Shown: piece by piece, positions 1-10,091 of the stretch
Numbering within the stretch: position 1 is the stretch's first letter
How the letters are laid out: the number at the start of each line of letters is the position of its first letter
NCBI RefSeq assembly: GCF_900162725.1
Contig: NZ_LT799418.1
Location: 4,002,379 to 4,066,378, forward strand
Source: Parabacteroides sp. Marseille-P3160
Lineage (GTDB): Bacteria > Bacteroidota > Bacteroidia > Bacteroidales > Tannerellaceae
Length of the DNA stretch: 64,000 bases
Reading direction: 5' to 3'
Made by a program: the position numbers and the translations under genes
Notes under the pieces: generated by a model
Databases searched by the model: none
The model's input: only the letters and a program-made list of their open reading frames with translations
Told to the model about the DNA's origin: nothing

Positions 1-444
1 CACAAAACCGTAGGTCAGAAAGGTAACCGACTGAAGCAGGAACGTCCAACCCGGAACGCTTGCAATCGAATCCTTCGGCGACTGCATATAAAAGAAAGCC
101 GTCGTGTCGAGGCGGAATCCCCAGAAAGCATACAGGCCTTCGTCCAGGACAAAGAGAAAAGAGATCAGAAAGGCCACGATCGTAAAATATCCTTTCAGTG
201 CGAAAGACAGGTATCTCCCCGGTAACCAAACGGAAACCAGGGCGCAGAGGATAGGGAAGATCGTCAGATATCCCGAGATCGACGCATCGAGCACCAGCCC
301 ATGCCCTATCACCCGCAAATAATCTACCCACGAACAATCCGCATAAAGAACGTGATTGTATAACATAAAAAGAGGTTTCTGGATAACAAAGAACGGTAGA
401 AACCCGAAAAAGACCAGCAAAACAAATAAAATCCGTTGTTTCAT
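1..444 (-). CDS. LTA synthase-family sulfatase, N-terminal part (runs off the window)
   Basis: The minus-strand frame is open from an ATG at 444 to the window edge, giving the first 148 residues. They are strongly hydrophobic, starting MKQRILFVLLVFFGFLPFFV, with several predicted membrane segments and a short stretch (LDEGLYAFWGFRLDTTAFFY) typical of Bacteroidetes phosphoglycerol transferase/LTA synthase-like proteins. Family members have an N-terminal multi-spanning domain and a C-terminal periplasmic sulfatase-fold domain that moves phosphoglycerol or phosphoethanolamine onto envelope glycans. The catalytic domain lies outside the window, so the function is inferred from the membrane part only. 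Confidence 0.7.
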   Translation of the reverse strand, partial: MKQRILFVLLVFFGFLPFFVIQKPLFMLYNHVLYADCSWVDYLRVIGHGLVLDASISGYLTIFPILCALVSVWLPGRYLSFALKGYFTIVAFLISFLFVLDEGLYAFWGFRLDTTAFFYMQSPKDSIASVPGWTFLLQSVTFLTYGFV

Positions 445-489
445 CTCTCTAAATTTCTTTTCACGAACGGACTGGGAAAAGTATTCTCT

Positions 490-2106
<1,617 letters not shown>

Positions 2107-2141
2107 TTATCTACCTATTAAATCCTATTATTTTGCGAATG

Positions 2142-2149
2142 CAAAGGTA
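2142..2149 (-). promoter_or_regulatory. -7 promoter element for the ABC-F gene
   Basis: On the minus strand TACCTTTG fits the Bacteroidetes -7 consensus TAnnTTTG and lies about 40 bp before the ABC-F start. I see no clear TTTG -33 box at the expected distance, which would fall inside the preceding gene. Confidence 0.45.
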
Positions 2150-2179
2150 CAAAAAAGAATGGAATCGCCTCTACCCGAC

Positions 2180-2608
2180 CTACTCCGTGTCGGAATCGAA
2201 GTCGAAATCGAAGAAGAAGTCGTCTTCCAGCGCCTCGTCGCCGGCAAATTGCTCCAATTCGCGCCGGTCTTTCTTGGTCGGCCGCCCTAGGCCTTTCTGG
2301 CGATCCACAAAACCGGCAATCCTGTTCATTTCCAATATCTCGTATTGCTCGGGAGGCGTCACGTTCGCCAGGTATTCCGGCACCAACTTCGCTCCCATAC
2401 GGCGTTCGGTCAAAGCCAGCACCTTAAACGAGTAAGTTACGGGAGGTTTGCGGATCTGAATCACCTCTCCGGCTTTAATCATCCGGGAAGGCTTCACGTT
2501 CACGTTTCCGATCATCACCCGGTTTTTCTTGCAAGCGTCCGTCGCAATCGTCCGTGTCTTGAAAATCCGCGTGGCCCACATCCATTTGTCAATCCTTACT
2601 TCATCCAT
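2180..2608 (-). CDS. hslR: S4-domain RNA-binding protein (Hsp15/HslR-like)
   Basis: 142 aa. The N-terminal S4 fold starts with VRIDKWMWATRIFKTR and continues through the NRVMIGNVNVKPSR strand-turn that contacts RNA; a basic and then acidic tail (GRPTKKDRRELEQF..DFDFDSD) follows. Hsp15 binds free 50S subunits carrying nascent chains and helps recycle stalled subunits. The gene sits 3 bp downstream of pth, so the two probably form one transcript. The acidic Asp/Glu/Phe tail after residue 125 is typical of Bacteroidetes members. Confidence is high for the fold, moderate for the exact Hsp15 role. Confidence 0.85.
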   Translation of the reverse strand: MDEVRIDKWMWATRIFKTRTIATDACKKNRVMIGNVNVKPSRMIKAGEVIQIRKPPVTYSFKVLALTERRMGAKLVPEYLANVTPPEQYEILEMNRIAGFVDRQKGLGRPTKKDRRELEQFAGDEALEDDFFFDFDFDSDTE

Positions 2609-2611
2609 CTC

Positions 2612-3175
2612 TTATTTATGATTGTATTGGTTCATTGTCATCTGCACGCCGGCCAGGCAAAAACTGCGAACAATCTCCGCCGCCAGTTTCATTTTCTCCG
2701 GCATCACGGCCAATTCCTCCGGCTCAAAGGCGCTCAACACGTAATCGACCTGCTTTCCTCGCGGGAAATTATCGCCGATGCCGAAACGCAGGCGATTGTA
2801 TTCCTGCGTCCCCAACAGTTCTTCGATATTGCGCAGGCCATTATGTCCGGCGTGGCTGCCTTTCGGCTTCAGCCTCAGCGTCCCGAAGGGTAGGGCCAGG
2901 TCGTCCACGGCCACCAGCAGGTTCTCTACCGAGATATTTTCCTTTTGCAACCAGTAACGTACGGCATGTCCGCTCAGGTTCATAAACGTGTTCGGTTTAA
3001 GCAAAAGCAACTCCGCATTCTTCACTCTCAGCCGGGCGGTAGCGCCGTAGCGCTGTTCGGTGAAAAACACGCCTCCCTCTTCCGCCACGGCGTTCACGAT
3101 GCGGAAGCCTATGTTATGGCGCGTTCCCAAATATTCCGGGCCGATGTTTCCTAATCCAACTATCAAATATTTCAT
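2612..3175 (-). CDS. pth: peptidyl-tRNA hydrolase
   Basis: 187 aa from the ATG at 3175, where the protein begins [21 protein letters not shown] start 45 bp further upstream would add a non-conserved extension. It cleaves peptidyl-tRNA released during translation. Visible family marks are the N-terminal [16 protein letters not shown] block with the catalytic His, [10 protein letters not shown], and [24 protein letters not shown] with the substrate-binding Asp and His. Length is normal for the family. It lies in the order rplY-pth-hslR, with a terminator-like hairpin between rplY and pth. Confidence 0.96.
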   Translation of the reverse strand: MKYLIVGLGNIGPEYLGTRHNIGFRIVNAVAEEGGVFFTEQRYGATARLRVKNAELLLLKPNTFMNLSGHAVRYWLQKENISVENLLVAVDDLALPFGTLRLKPKGSHAGHNGLRNIEELLGTQEYNRLRFGIGDNFPRGKQVDYVLSAFEPEELAVMPEKMKLAAEIVRSFCLAGVQMTMNQYNHK

Positions 3176-3192
3176 CGCTCGCAAAATTAGAT

Positions 3193-3240
3193 AAAAAAGG
3201 GGAGAATGCCCATACGGCATCCTTCCCCTTTTCTTTTTAT
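3193..3240 (-). terminator. Hairpin terminator downstream of rplY
   Basis: On the minus strand an AAAAGGGGAAGGATGCC arm pairs, with small mismatches, with a GGCATTCTCCCCTTTT arm around a short loop, and a T-run follows. It sits between rplY (ends 3257) and pth (starts 3175), so rplY transcripts probably end or attenuate here. The A/T tails on both sides mean it could also act on the other strand. Confidence 0.8.
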
Positions 3241-3256
3241 GATTGATTTGCCTGAA

Positions 3257-3910
3257 TTACTTGCCCGGCGTGGTAGCGGCTCCACGGGCAGCACGCGTCA
3301 GTTTAACGCCGCAAACTACCGCATTCTTCGCATTCATCAGCTCCAAACCTTCAAAATGCAACTCTCCTACCTGAACCGTCTTGCCTAATCCCAAATGATC
3401 GATGTTGATAACCAGTTGTTCGGGAACGGCGCTGCTCAGCGCTTTCACTTTCAGCTTTCTCATTTCCAGGCCTAATTTACCGCCGGCTTTCACGCCTTCG
3501 GAGTGGCCTTCCAACTGAACCGGCACTTCGATAACGATTGGTTTGTCGTCGAATACTTCAAGGAAGTCGACATGCAGAATAGCATCGGAAACCGGATGAA
3601 ACTGTATCTCTTTTACGATGGCCTTCACTTTTTTATTTCCTTTCAAATCCAACTCTACGAGGAAGATTTCCGGAGAATAAACTAACTTGCGGATGGAGTC
3701 GAAAGTAATGGTAAAATCGGTTACGATCAAACCTTTTCCATGATCCAACTCTACCAGCTTATCGCCGGAGCTTAACTTGCCGGTATAGGGTAATTCCACC
3801 GGGCTGCTTCCGTATAATACCGCCGGGATTTGAGACTCTTTGCGGATTGCTTTTGCCGCTTTTTTTCCAAGATCTTCTCTTGGAGTTCCTGATAATTGGA
3901 ATGTTTTCAT
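3257..3910 (-). CDS. rplY: 50S ribosomal protein L25/general stress protein Ctc
   Basis: 217 aa, the long CTC form of L25, which binds 5S rRNA. The N-terminal L25 domain covers about residues 1-95 (AIRKESQIPAVLYG, then KVKAIVKEIQFHPVSDAILH), followed by the TL5 C-terminal beta domain (KPIVIEVPVQLEGHSEGVKAGG) to about 185. The last 20 residues are Ala/Thr/Gly-rich and probably disordered. It is the first gene of the minus-strand rplY-pth-hslR run and has its own promoter at 3991-4020. Confidence 0.97.
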   Translation of the reverse strand: MKTFQLSGTPREDLGKKAAKAIRKESQIPAVLYGSSPVELPYTGKLSSGDKLVELDHGKGLIVTDFTITFDSIRKLVYSPEIFLVELDLKGNKKVKAIVKEIQFHPVSDAILHVDFLEVFDDKPIVIEVPVQLEGHSEGVKAGGKLGLEMRKLKVKALSSAVPEQLVINIDHLGLGKTVQVGELHFEGLELMNAKNAVVCGVKLTRAARGAATTPGK

Positions 3911-3990
3911 TTTCTTTTAATTTGTGTTACTCAAAATTAGTTTGCTCCCTAATTTCCCATCACACGATGCCTGGGTTTAAAAAAGCGTCG

Positions 3991-4020
3991 CAAAGATACG
4001 TCTTTTTTTCTTCCGGGCAA
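3991..4020 (-). promoter_or_regulatory. rplY promoter (-7 and -33)
   Basis: Minus strand: TATCTTTG at 3991-3998 is the -7 element. A TTG core at 4018-4020 lies 19 bp upstream as a partial -33 element. This spacing is the Bacteroidetes RpoD arrangement. It leaves a leader of about 75 nt before the rplY ATG. Confidence 0.6.
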
Positions 4021-4154
4021 TGCGTAAGGTCAATAAAATGGGAATTTTATCCGGGAATCCGTCCGGAAAAAACATTGCCGCTTGCCAACGGCCCGGAATG
4101 ACCCCTCCATGGAAATAAAAGGATAAAAGGATAGCAACAAATTGGGAATATTTG

Positions 4155-4162
4155 TATTTTTG
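4155..4162 (+). promoter_or_regulatory. -7 element for the phoH-purC-menG-aroE run
   Basis: TATTTTTG matches TAnnTTTG and lies 45 bp before the phoH ATG. No good -33 box is seen. It is back to back with the rplY promoter. Confidence 0.45.
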
Positions 4163-4207
4163 CTTTCCCGAAGAAAGATTGAATTGAGAAGCAATGCCAT
4201 TAAATGA

Positions 4208-5206
4208 ATGATAGAACGAATATATATTCTTGAGAGCGTAGATCCTGTGATCTTCTATGGCGTGAACAACGCCAACCTGCAGTTGATTAAAACACTGTTT
4301 CCTAAATTGCGGATTGTTGCACGCGGAAATATAATGAAAGTGATTGGCGACGAAGACGAATCGGAGTTATTCCTCAGGAAAATACGGGAAATTGAAAAGT
4401 ATTGCGAAGAATTCAACGAATTGCCCGAAGAAGTGATCTTGAACCTGGTTAAGGGAAATGAAGTGAAACGGACGAATCAGGTGAACCTGATCATTCACGG
4501 GATGAATGGGAAAGCGATCGTCGCCCGGACTGAAAACCAGCAGTTGCTGGTGCATTCCTTTGAAGAGAACGATCTGGTCTTTGCCGTAGGCCCTGCAGGC
4601 TCCGGGAAGACATTCGTGGCGATTGCGCTCGCCGTAAAGGCGTTGAAGAACAAACAGGTGAAGAAAATCATCCTGAGCCGCCCGGCCGTGGAAGCGGGTG
4701 AGAAGCTCGGATTTCTTCCCGGCGAAATGAAAGACAAGCTGGACCCTTACCTGCAGCCGTTGTATGACGCTTTGCAGGAGATGATTCCCGGCGTCAAGCT
4801 GAAGGAATACATGGAAAACAATGTGATCCAGATCGCCCCTTTGGCTTATATGCGGGGACGTACGCTAAGCGATGCGGTCATCATCCTGGACGAGGCGCAG
4901 AACACGACGGCGCAGCAAATCAAGATGTTCCTTACCCGCTTGGGAATGAACGCCAAGATGATTGTCACCGGCGACGTTACGCAGATAGACCTTCCGGCAG
5001 CGACGACATCCGGATTGGTTCACGCGATATCACTGCTGAAAGAGGTACGGGGAATCGGGTATGTTAAATTCGGTAAAAAGGATATCGTACGCCATAAGCT
5101 GGTACAGCGGATTGTCGAAGCCTATGAAAAGAATGACGAAAAGCAGGCGAAAGAGCGGCTTTTGAGAAAAAAAGAGAAAGAGCAAACGGATATAAAAGAA
5201 GATTAA
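4208..5206 (+). CDS. phoH: PhoH family P-loop ATPase
   Basis: 332 aa. The N-terminal 100 residues form the KH-like/PhoH-associated region ([17 protein letters not shown]). The PhoH ATPase domain follows with Walker A GPAGSGKT (about 134-141), [16 protein letters not shown], Walker [12 protein letters not shown] and a [10 protein letters not shown] motif. PhoH proteins are cytoplasmic RNA-linked ATPases/helicases, often tied to ribosome or RNA maturation; the exact substrate is not established. The tail is Lys/Glu-rich. The stop is followed after one base by the purC start, so the two are cotranscribed. Confidence 0.93.
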   Translation: MIERIYILESVDPVIFYGVNNANLQLIKTLFPKLRIVARGNIMKVIGDEDESELFLRKIREIEKYCEEFNELPEEVILNLVKGNEVKRTNQVNLIIHGMNGKAIVARTENQQLLVHSFEENDLVFAVGPAGSGKTFVAIALAVKALKNKQVKKIILSRPAVEAGEKLGFLPGEMKDKLDPYLQPLYDALQEMIPGVKLKEYMENNVIQIAPLAYMRGRTLSDAVIILDEAQNTTAQQIKMFLTRLGMNAKMIVTGDVTQIDLPAATTSGLVHAISLLKEVRGIGYVKFGKKDIVRHKLVQRIVEAYEKNDEKQAKERLLRKKEKEQTDIKED

Positions 5207-5207
5207 A

Positions 5208-6158
5208 ATGAAAAAGGCATTAGTTAAAACGGATTTCCATTTTCCGAAGCAAAAGAATGTTTACCACGGCAAGGTGCGTGATGTATATAATATTAATGAC
5301 GAACTGTTGGTCATGGTAGCGACAGATCGTATCTCCGCTTTTGATGTCATATTGCCGGAAGGCATCCCTTATAAAGGACAGATGTTGAACCAGATTGCCG
5401 CCAAATTCCTGGATGCGACGGCGGATATCTGCCCGAACTGGAAGTTGGCAACCCCCGACCCGATGGTTACGGCCGGCATAAGATGCGAGGGCTATCCGGT
5501 AGAAATGATCGTTCGCGGTTACCTTTGCGGAAGCGCCTGGCGGACCTATAAAAGCGGCATACGCGAAATTTGTGGGGTCAAGATACCGGACGGAATGAAA
5601 GAAAACGAAAAATTCCCGACGCCGATCATCACCCCGACCACAAAGGCCGCCCAGGGATTGCATGACGAAGACATTTCAAAAGAAGAAATACTGAAACAGG
5701 GGTTGGTTTCGGAAGCCGACTATGCGGTGCTGGAGAAATACACGACTGAATTGTTCCAACGGGGTACGGAGATTGCCGCCTCCCGCGGGTTGATCCTGGT
5801 CGATACCAAATATGAATTCGGACACCGGGACGGGAAAATCTACCTGATCGATGAGATCCATACGCCGGACTCCTCCCGTTACTTCTACCAGGAAGGTTAC
5901 GAGGAACGATTCAGGAAAGGGGAGCCGCAGAAACAACTCTCGAAAGAGTTTGTCCGCGAATGGTTGATGGAAAACGGATTCCAGGGAAAAGCCGGACAGA
6001 AGGTGCCGACCATGACGCCGGAAATCGTAGAGGCCATCAGCAACCGGTATATCGAATTGTTCGAACATATTACGGGCGAGACTTTTGTGAAGGCGGATAC
6101 GGATCAACTGCTCTCCCGTATCGAGAAGAACGTAACCCAGTATTTGCTTCAGAAATAA
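5208..6158 (+). CDS. purC: Phosphoribosylaminoimidazole-succinocarboxamide synthase
   Basis: 316 aa, the longer single-domain SAICAR synthetase. It joins CAIR and aspartate with ATP in step 8 of purine synthesis. Recognisable blocks are [25 protein letters not shown] near the N-terminus, the [15 protein letters not shown] substrate loop, [15 protein letters not shown], and [30 protein letters not shown] at the active site. It sits between phoH and menG in a tight plus-strand series (9 bp to the next gene). Confidence 0.97.
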   Translation: MKKALVKTDFHFPKQKNVYHGKVRDVYNINDELLVMVATDRISAFDVILPEGIPYKGQMLNQIAAKFLDATADICPNWKLATPDPMVTAGIRCEGYPVEMIVRGYLCGSAWRTYKSGIREICGVKIPDGMKENEKFPTPIITPTTKAAQGLHDEDISKEEILKQGLVSEADYAVLEKYTTELFQRGTEIAASRGLILVDTKYEFGHRDGKIYLIDEIHTPDSSRYFYQEGYEERFRKGEPQKQLSKEFVREWLMENGFQGKAGQKVPTMTPEIVEAISNRYIELFEHITGETFVKADTDQLLSRIEKNVTQYLLQK

Positions 6159-6166
6159 CCGGTTGA

Positions 6167-6910
6167 ATGGCATTAGGCTCGGAAAGGATACTTCCTTATC
6201 AGAAAAAGGAGAATAAAGGGACGCAAATCAGGCGGATGTTTGATGCGATCGCACATTCATATGATAAACTGAACCGTTTGATGTCCCTCGGCTTCGACCG
6301 GGGATGGCGGCGGCAAGGAGTCGCCTTTCTCCGCCCGTTTGCACCGAAGACGATACTGGATATCGCCTCTGGGACGGGGGATCTGGCGATACTGATGCAA
6401 CAACGGTTACAGGCGGAAAAAGTGACCGGGGCCGATATTTCCGAAGGGATGATGGAGATCGGGCGGAAGAAAGCGATGGAAGCCGGATGCGGAGACAAGG
6501 TATTGTTCGAGTACCAGGACTGCATGTCCCTCTCCTATCCGGATTCTTCTTTCGATGCGGTAACAGCCGCCTTCGGAGTGCGCAACTTCGAACATATCGA
6601 ACAAGGATTGCAGGAGATGTACCGGGTATTAAAACCCGGCGGGCATGTGATGATTCTCGAGTTATCCACACCGACCTCTTTGCCGATGAAAGCGCTGTAC
6701 CGGTTTTATTCACGTACGGTCATTCCTTTCCTCGGAGGTTTTCTTTCGCGGGAAAAAGCGGCCTATACCTATTTGCCTGAATCCATCAAAGTGGTGCCGC
6801 AAGGCAAAGAAATGACAGAACTGTTAGCCCGCCAAGGATTTAAGGAAACCCGGGCGCGAACATTCACCTTCGGCGCTTGTTCCATGTATACAGGGACAAA
6901 AGCAGAATAG
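6167..6910 (+). CDS. menG: Demethylmenaquinone methyltransferase (UbiE/MenG)
   Basis: 247 aa class I SAM-dependent methyltransferase. SAM motif I is ILDIASGTGDLAI; UbiE family signatures YDKLNRLMSLGFDRGWRR and RVLKPGGHVMILELSTPT are present. It performs the C-methylation that yields menaquinone. In an anaerobic Bacteroidales the menaquinone role is expected rather than ubiquinone. It lies 8 bp after purC and 16 bp before aroE. Confidence 0.95.
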   Translation: MALGSERILPYQKKENKGTQIRRMFDAIAHSYDKLNRLMSLGFDRGWRRQGVAFLRPFAPKTILDIASGTGDLAILMQQRLQAEKVTGADISEGMMEIGRKKAMEAGCGDKVLFEYQDCMSLSYPDSSFDAVTAAFGVRNFEHIEQGLQEMYRVLKPGGHVMILELSTPTSLPMKALYRFYSRTVIPFLGGFLSREKAAYTYLPESIKVVPQGKEMTELLARQGFKETRARTFTFGACSMYTGTKAE

Positions 6911-6926
6911 AATAAGGAGAATAAAG

Positions 6927-7670
6927 ATGAAAAAATATGGTTTGATCGGTTATCCGTTAGGGCACTCTTTTTCGAAGGGGTTTTTTAATCAAAAGTTTGA
7001 GAGTGAAAAGATAGATGCGGAATACGTCAATTTTGAAATCCCGGATATTAAAGAAATAAAAAAGGTGATCAGAGAGAACCCGGGTCTCTGCGGGCTGAAT
7101 GTTACCCTGCCTTATAAGACACAGGTAATCCCTTTTCTGGATGAGTTGGATCATGACGCCCGCCTGATCGGTGCGGTTAACGTCATCAAATTCGAACGGG
7201 GATTGTTCGGCCGGTTAAAGTTGAAGGGGTACAACTCCGACATTATCGGTTTCAAGCAGTCGATCGAGCCTTTGCTCAACCAGAGCCACCGGAAAGCGTT
7301 GATTCTGGGTACCGGAGGCGCTTCGAAAGCCATCTTCCAAGGCTTGAAGCAATTAGGCCTCGCTTCGACTTTTGTCTCCCGCAAGCTGAAAGATTATTGC
7401 ATTACATACGAGCAGTTGACTCCCCGCATCATGTCCCAATATACGGTGATTGTCAATACGACTCCTGTGGGAATGTATCCGAATGTAGGAGAAGCTCCGA
7501 ACATTCCCTACGAAGAATTGACTCCGAATCATCTATTGTATGACCTGCTCTATAATCCGGACGAAACCCTTTTTATGAAAAAGGGGAAGGAACGGGGTGC
7601 AGTCGTGAAAAACGGACTGGAGATGTTGCTTTTACAGGCTTTTGCCGCCTGGAATATCTGGAATCAGTAG
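6927..7670 (+). CDS. aroE: Shikimate dehydrogenase
   Basis: 247 aa, the short form common in Bacteroidetes. It reduces 3-dehydroshikimate to shikimate with NADPH in aromatic amino-acid synthesis. It has the substrate motif SFSKGFFNQKF near residue 14, NVTLPYKTQVIPFLDELD with catalytic Lys and Asp, the cofactor loop LGTGGASKAI, and the closing NGLEMLLLQA helix. It ends the phoH-purC-menG-aroE series. Confidence 0.95.
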   Translation: MKKYGLIGYPLGHSFSKGFFNQKFESEKIDAEYVNFEIPDIKEIKKVIRENPGLCGLNVTLPYKTQVIPFLDELDHDARLIGAVNVIKFERGLFGRLKLKGYNSDIIGFKQSIEPLLNQSHRKALILGTGGASKAIFQGLKQLGLASTFVSRKLKDYCITYEQLTPRIMSQYTVIVNTTPVGMYPNVGEAPNIPYEELTPNHLLYDLLYNPDETLFMKKGKERGAVVKNGLEMLLLQAFAAWNIWNQ

Positions 7671-7688
7671 TTGCGTTTATATCCGGTA

Positions 7689-7719
7689 TTTGTATTTTCC
7701 CACATTTTTCCTAACTTTG
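7689..7719 (+). promoter_or_regulatory. Promoter of the MscS-type channel gene
   Basis: TTTG (7689-7692), then 19 bp, then TAACTTTG (7712-7719): a textbook Bacteroidetes -33/-7 pair. It gives a leader of about 110 nt before the ATG at 7835. That leader contains a partly self-complementary stretch (CTCAGATAGG with CCTATCGGTATCTGAG) that could fold, but I recognise no riboswitch in it. Confidence 0.75.
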
Positions 7720-7834
7720 TAGGGAACGCTTGCTAAATAGCGCTCGCTCAGATAGGGTTTGCCTTTTCCTATGGATAAATTTTATCCCGGCGCCTATCGG
7801 TATCTGAGTCCCGGTATAAACCTTCAAAGAATAT

Positions 7835-8911
7835 ATGCAGATGTTTGAAAATACTTACTACATTGAACTTTCACGTATCTTATTAAGCTCGGGCCTTTTT
7901 ATCGCCGCTTTGGCAATCGTCTACCTCCTTTATAAAATCATTATCCGGAAGTTGAAAGCAAGGGCCCAAAGAACCAAGGGCCTGGCGGACGACATGATTA
8001 TCGATTTACTGAAAGTCCCGTTGCTTTGGCTCTGTTTCTGGATACTGTTCAAGATATTCTCGTCCTATTCTTTCCTGTCGGATGTCACATTCGCAGAAAC
8101 ACTCTCGCATATCAATGATATCCTCCTGATCCTTACCGTAGGATGGATACTGATCAAGAGCGTGAACATTCTTTTTTATCGACTCCAGTCGAAACAGGAT
8201 ATTTCCAAGGAGGACAACTTAAATGCCCGGAGCAATCTCACGAAAATGAAGATTTTCGAAAAGATCATCGTATCTATCATTTCACTTATCTCGGTGGGTG
8301 TTTGCCTGATGACCATCGACTCGGTAAAATCGATAGGAGTCAGCCTGTTGACTTCCGCCGGGATCGCCGGAATCATTGTTGGTTTTGCCGCCCAGAAGAG
8401 TATTGCGACAGTCTTGGCCGGCATACAAATCGCCATTACCCAGCCGATCCGGTTGGATGACGTCGTGATCGTTGAAGGAGAATGGGGCCGGATTGAAGAG
8501 ATTACCTTAACCTATGTCGTAGTAAAAATATGGGATGAACGGCGGCTGGTCCTTCCCATTATTTATTTCCTGGAAAAACCTTTTCAGAACTGGACGCGAA
8601 ATACATCCCAGATACTAGGAACGATTTTCCTTTATGTCGATTACAGCCTTCCGGTGGATGACCTGCGGAAGCAACTACAACTCTACGTGAAGGATAATCC
8701 CCGATGGGACGGACGGGTAGCAAATATCCAGGTAACCGATGCAAAACAGAATTATAAGGAATTAAGAGTCCTCCTCAGCGGACGGGATTCCTCCCTGAAT
8801 TGGGATTTGCGCGTTGAAATACGCGAGAAACTATTGGATTATATCAATGCAAACTATCCGGACAGCTTTGTCAAAATCCGCCTGGAATCCGTCGGTCATC
8901 CTCCGGCATAA
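7835..8911 (+). CDS. Mechanosensitive ion channel family protein (MscS-like)
   Basis: 358 aa. Predicted membrane helices lie at about 14-35, 58-80, 95-118 and 145-165; the pore-lining TM3-like helix (SIGVSLLTSAGIAGIIVGFA) leads into the MscS beta domain (DVVIVEGEWGRIEEITLTYVVVKIWDERRLVLP) and an alpha/beta cytoplasmic part. Such inner-membrane channels release solutes on hypo-osmotic shock. It is a single gene with its own promoter; its last 16 bases overlap the convergent PPTase gene. Confidence 0.9.
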   Translation: MQMFENTYYIELSRILLSSGLFIAALAIVYLLYKIIIRKLKARAQRTKGLADDMIIDLLKVPLLWLCFWILFKIFSSYSFLSDVTFAETLSHINDILLILTVGWILIKSVNILFYRLQSKQDISKEDNLNARSNLTKMKIFEKIIVSIISLISVGVCLMTIDSVKSIGVSLLTSAGIAGIIVGFAAQKSIATVLAGIQIAITQPIRLDDVVIVEGEWGRIEEITLTYVVVKIWDERRLVLPIIYFLEKPFQNWTRNTSQILGTIFLYVDYSLPVDDLRKQLQLYVKDNPRWDGRVANIQVTDAKQNYKELRVLLSGRDSSLNWDLRVEIREKLLDYINANYPDSFVKIRLESVGHPPA

Positions 8912-9516
8912 GTCAAGACGAATTGGGGAGTCACCCGGTAATTGACCAGGAAAGCGCAGCCTTGCGGCGTCCGGCTTTCCTCCGCCCAAAAAGCGCCTTC
9001 CTCCCGGCAATCGAACGGAAGGATATGGAGATGCCTACGAAAATCCACCTCCTGCTGCCGGATCAATTTGAAGAGCGTTTCCTTTCCGCTCCAGTAAAGC
9101 AGGGAATGCGCCGGCTGCACCGGTGAAAGCTCCGCCAGCTCTTCTTCCGAAAGAAAATGGGTGTGCAGTTTTAATATCCGGTCGGAAAATTGTTCGATAT
9201 CAATGGCTACCGGCGCCGTGCCGGATAGAACGATCGCAACATATCCTTTGGTGTGTGAAATGCCGATATGAAAGGAATGATCCGCAAGGTAAGGCGCTCC
9301 GTCGGATTCATAGCCGATTTCCTTCTCTTCGCCGGTCAATTCCTTGAGCAACACGCGAACGGCCAGCCATTCTTTCCGGCGCGCTTCGGACGTAATACGG
9401 GAAAGGAAAGGGAGATACCATTCTTTCCGTTCCAGTTGGCGGAGTAGTTCATCCGGGGACTCTTCCACTTTCCAAATCCCCAAGACCGGGGCCGACTGTT
9501 TCATCCGGAGTCCCAT
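8896..9516 (-). CDS. 4'-phosphopantetheinyl transferase superfamily protein
   Basis: 206 aa. It should transfer phosphopantetheine from CoA to a carrier protein. The two PPTase motifs are visible: VAIDIEQF (Asp and Glu for Mg2+) and LLYWSGKETLFKL (Trp, Lys, Glu). The size is intermediate between AcpS and full Sfp proteins. It is the last gene of the ssb-gldE-gldD-PPTase group, 5 bp after gldD. Whether it serves fatty-acid ACP or another carrier cannot be told here. Confidence 0.88.
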   Translation of the reverse strand: MGLRMKQSAPVLGIWKVEESPDELLRQLERKEWYLPFLSRITSEARRKEWLAVRVLLKELTGEEKEIGYESDGAPYLADHSFHIGISHTKGYVAIVLSGTAPVAIDIEQFSDRILKLHTHFLSEEELAELSPVQPAHSLLYWSGKETLFKLIRQQEVDFRRHLHILPFDCREEGAFWAEESRTPQGCAFLVNYRVTPQFVLTYAGG

Positions 9517-9521
9517 GCCTT

Positions 9522-10091
9522 TTATTTTTTCCAGTCGAAAGACTGGATCAATTCAACCACATCCTCCCGCAGATATTCCGTCACTGGAGCCAGCGAATCG
9601 CCGTTCGGACGGCAATCATAATACAGCGCTCCCCGGAAGAAACGGGAGTTGCGGTCCGTTATCATGAATTGGATCGGCGAAGGAGAAGCTCCTTCCACCA
9701 GATAAAGAGTTGCATAGACCTGCTTTTCTTCATTCTCATAAGCCTTTTCGATGATCTTGTCCGCCTGGCCGGCCGTTCGCCGGAGTAACGCCCGGCTATC
9801 CGCTTCCGCTTGCGGAAATGACTGGCGCGTGACGGGACTGAAAGTACAGTAAATCCGGGCATTCAAATCAGGATAAGACAGATTAACCCATTGTTCTTTC
9901 GTAGTTTCGAGCGGCATATCCACTCCGGCCAGCCGGGAAACCCGAAAAAAATAAGGAAGTCCGGAGGCCGGCAAAGGACGGTATGCCGGAGCCGGCAAAT
10001 CAATCCGGTAGTATCCCCGCGGCTTCGGCGTATATTCCGTACACGACAGGGACAAACCTATCAGCAATAAATAACAAAGCGTACGCATCAT
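9522..10091 (-). CDS. gldD: Gliding motility lipoprotein GldD
   Basis: 189 aa with a lipoprotein signal (LLLIGLSLSCTEY, lipobox Cys near 17). The mature start TPKPRGYYRIDLPAPAYRP is typical of GldD. GldD was found through gliding defects in Flavobacterium; many non-gliding Bacteroidales keep it with gldE. The start overlaps the gldE stop by 4 bp. ATG at 10091 or 10088 are both possible. Molecular activity is unknown. Confidence 0.92.
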   Translation of the reverse strand: MMRTLCYLLLIGLSLSCTEYTPKPRGYYRIDLPAPAYRPLPASGLPYFFRVSRLAGVDMPLETTKEQWVNLSYPDLNARIYCTFSPVTRQSFPQAEADSRALLRRTAGQADKIIEKAYENEEKQVYATLYLVEGASPSPIQFMITDRNSRFFRGALYYDCRPNGDSLAPVTEYLREDVVELIQSFDWKK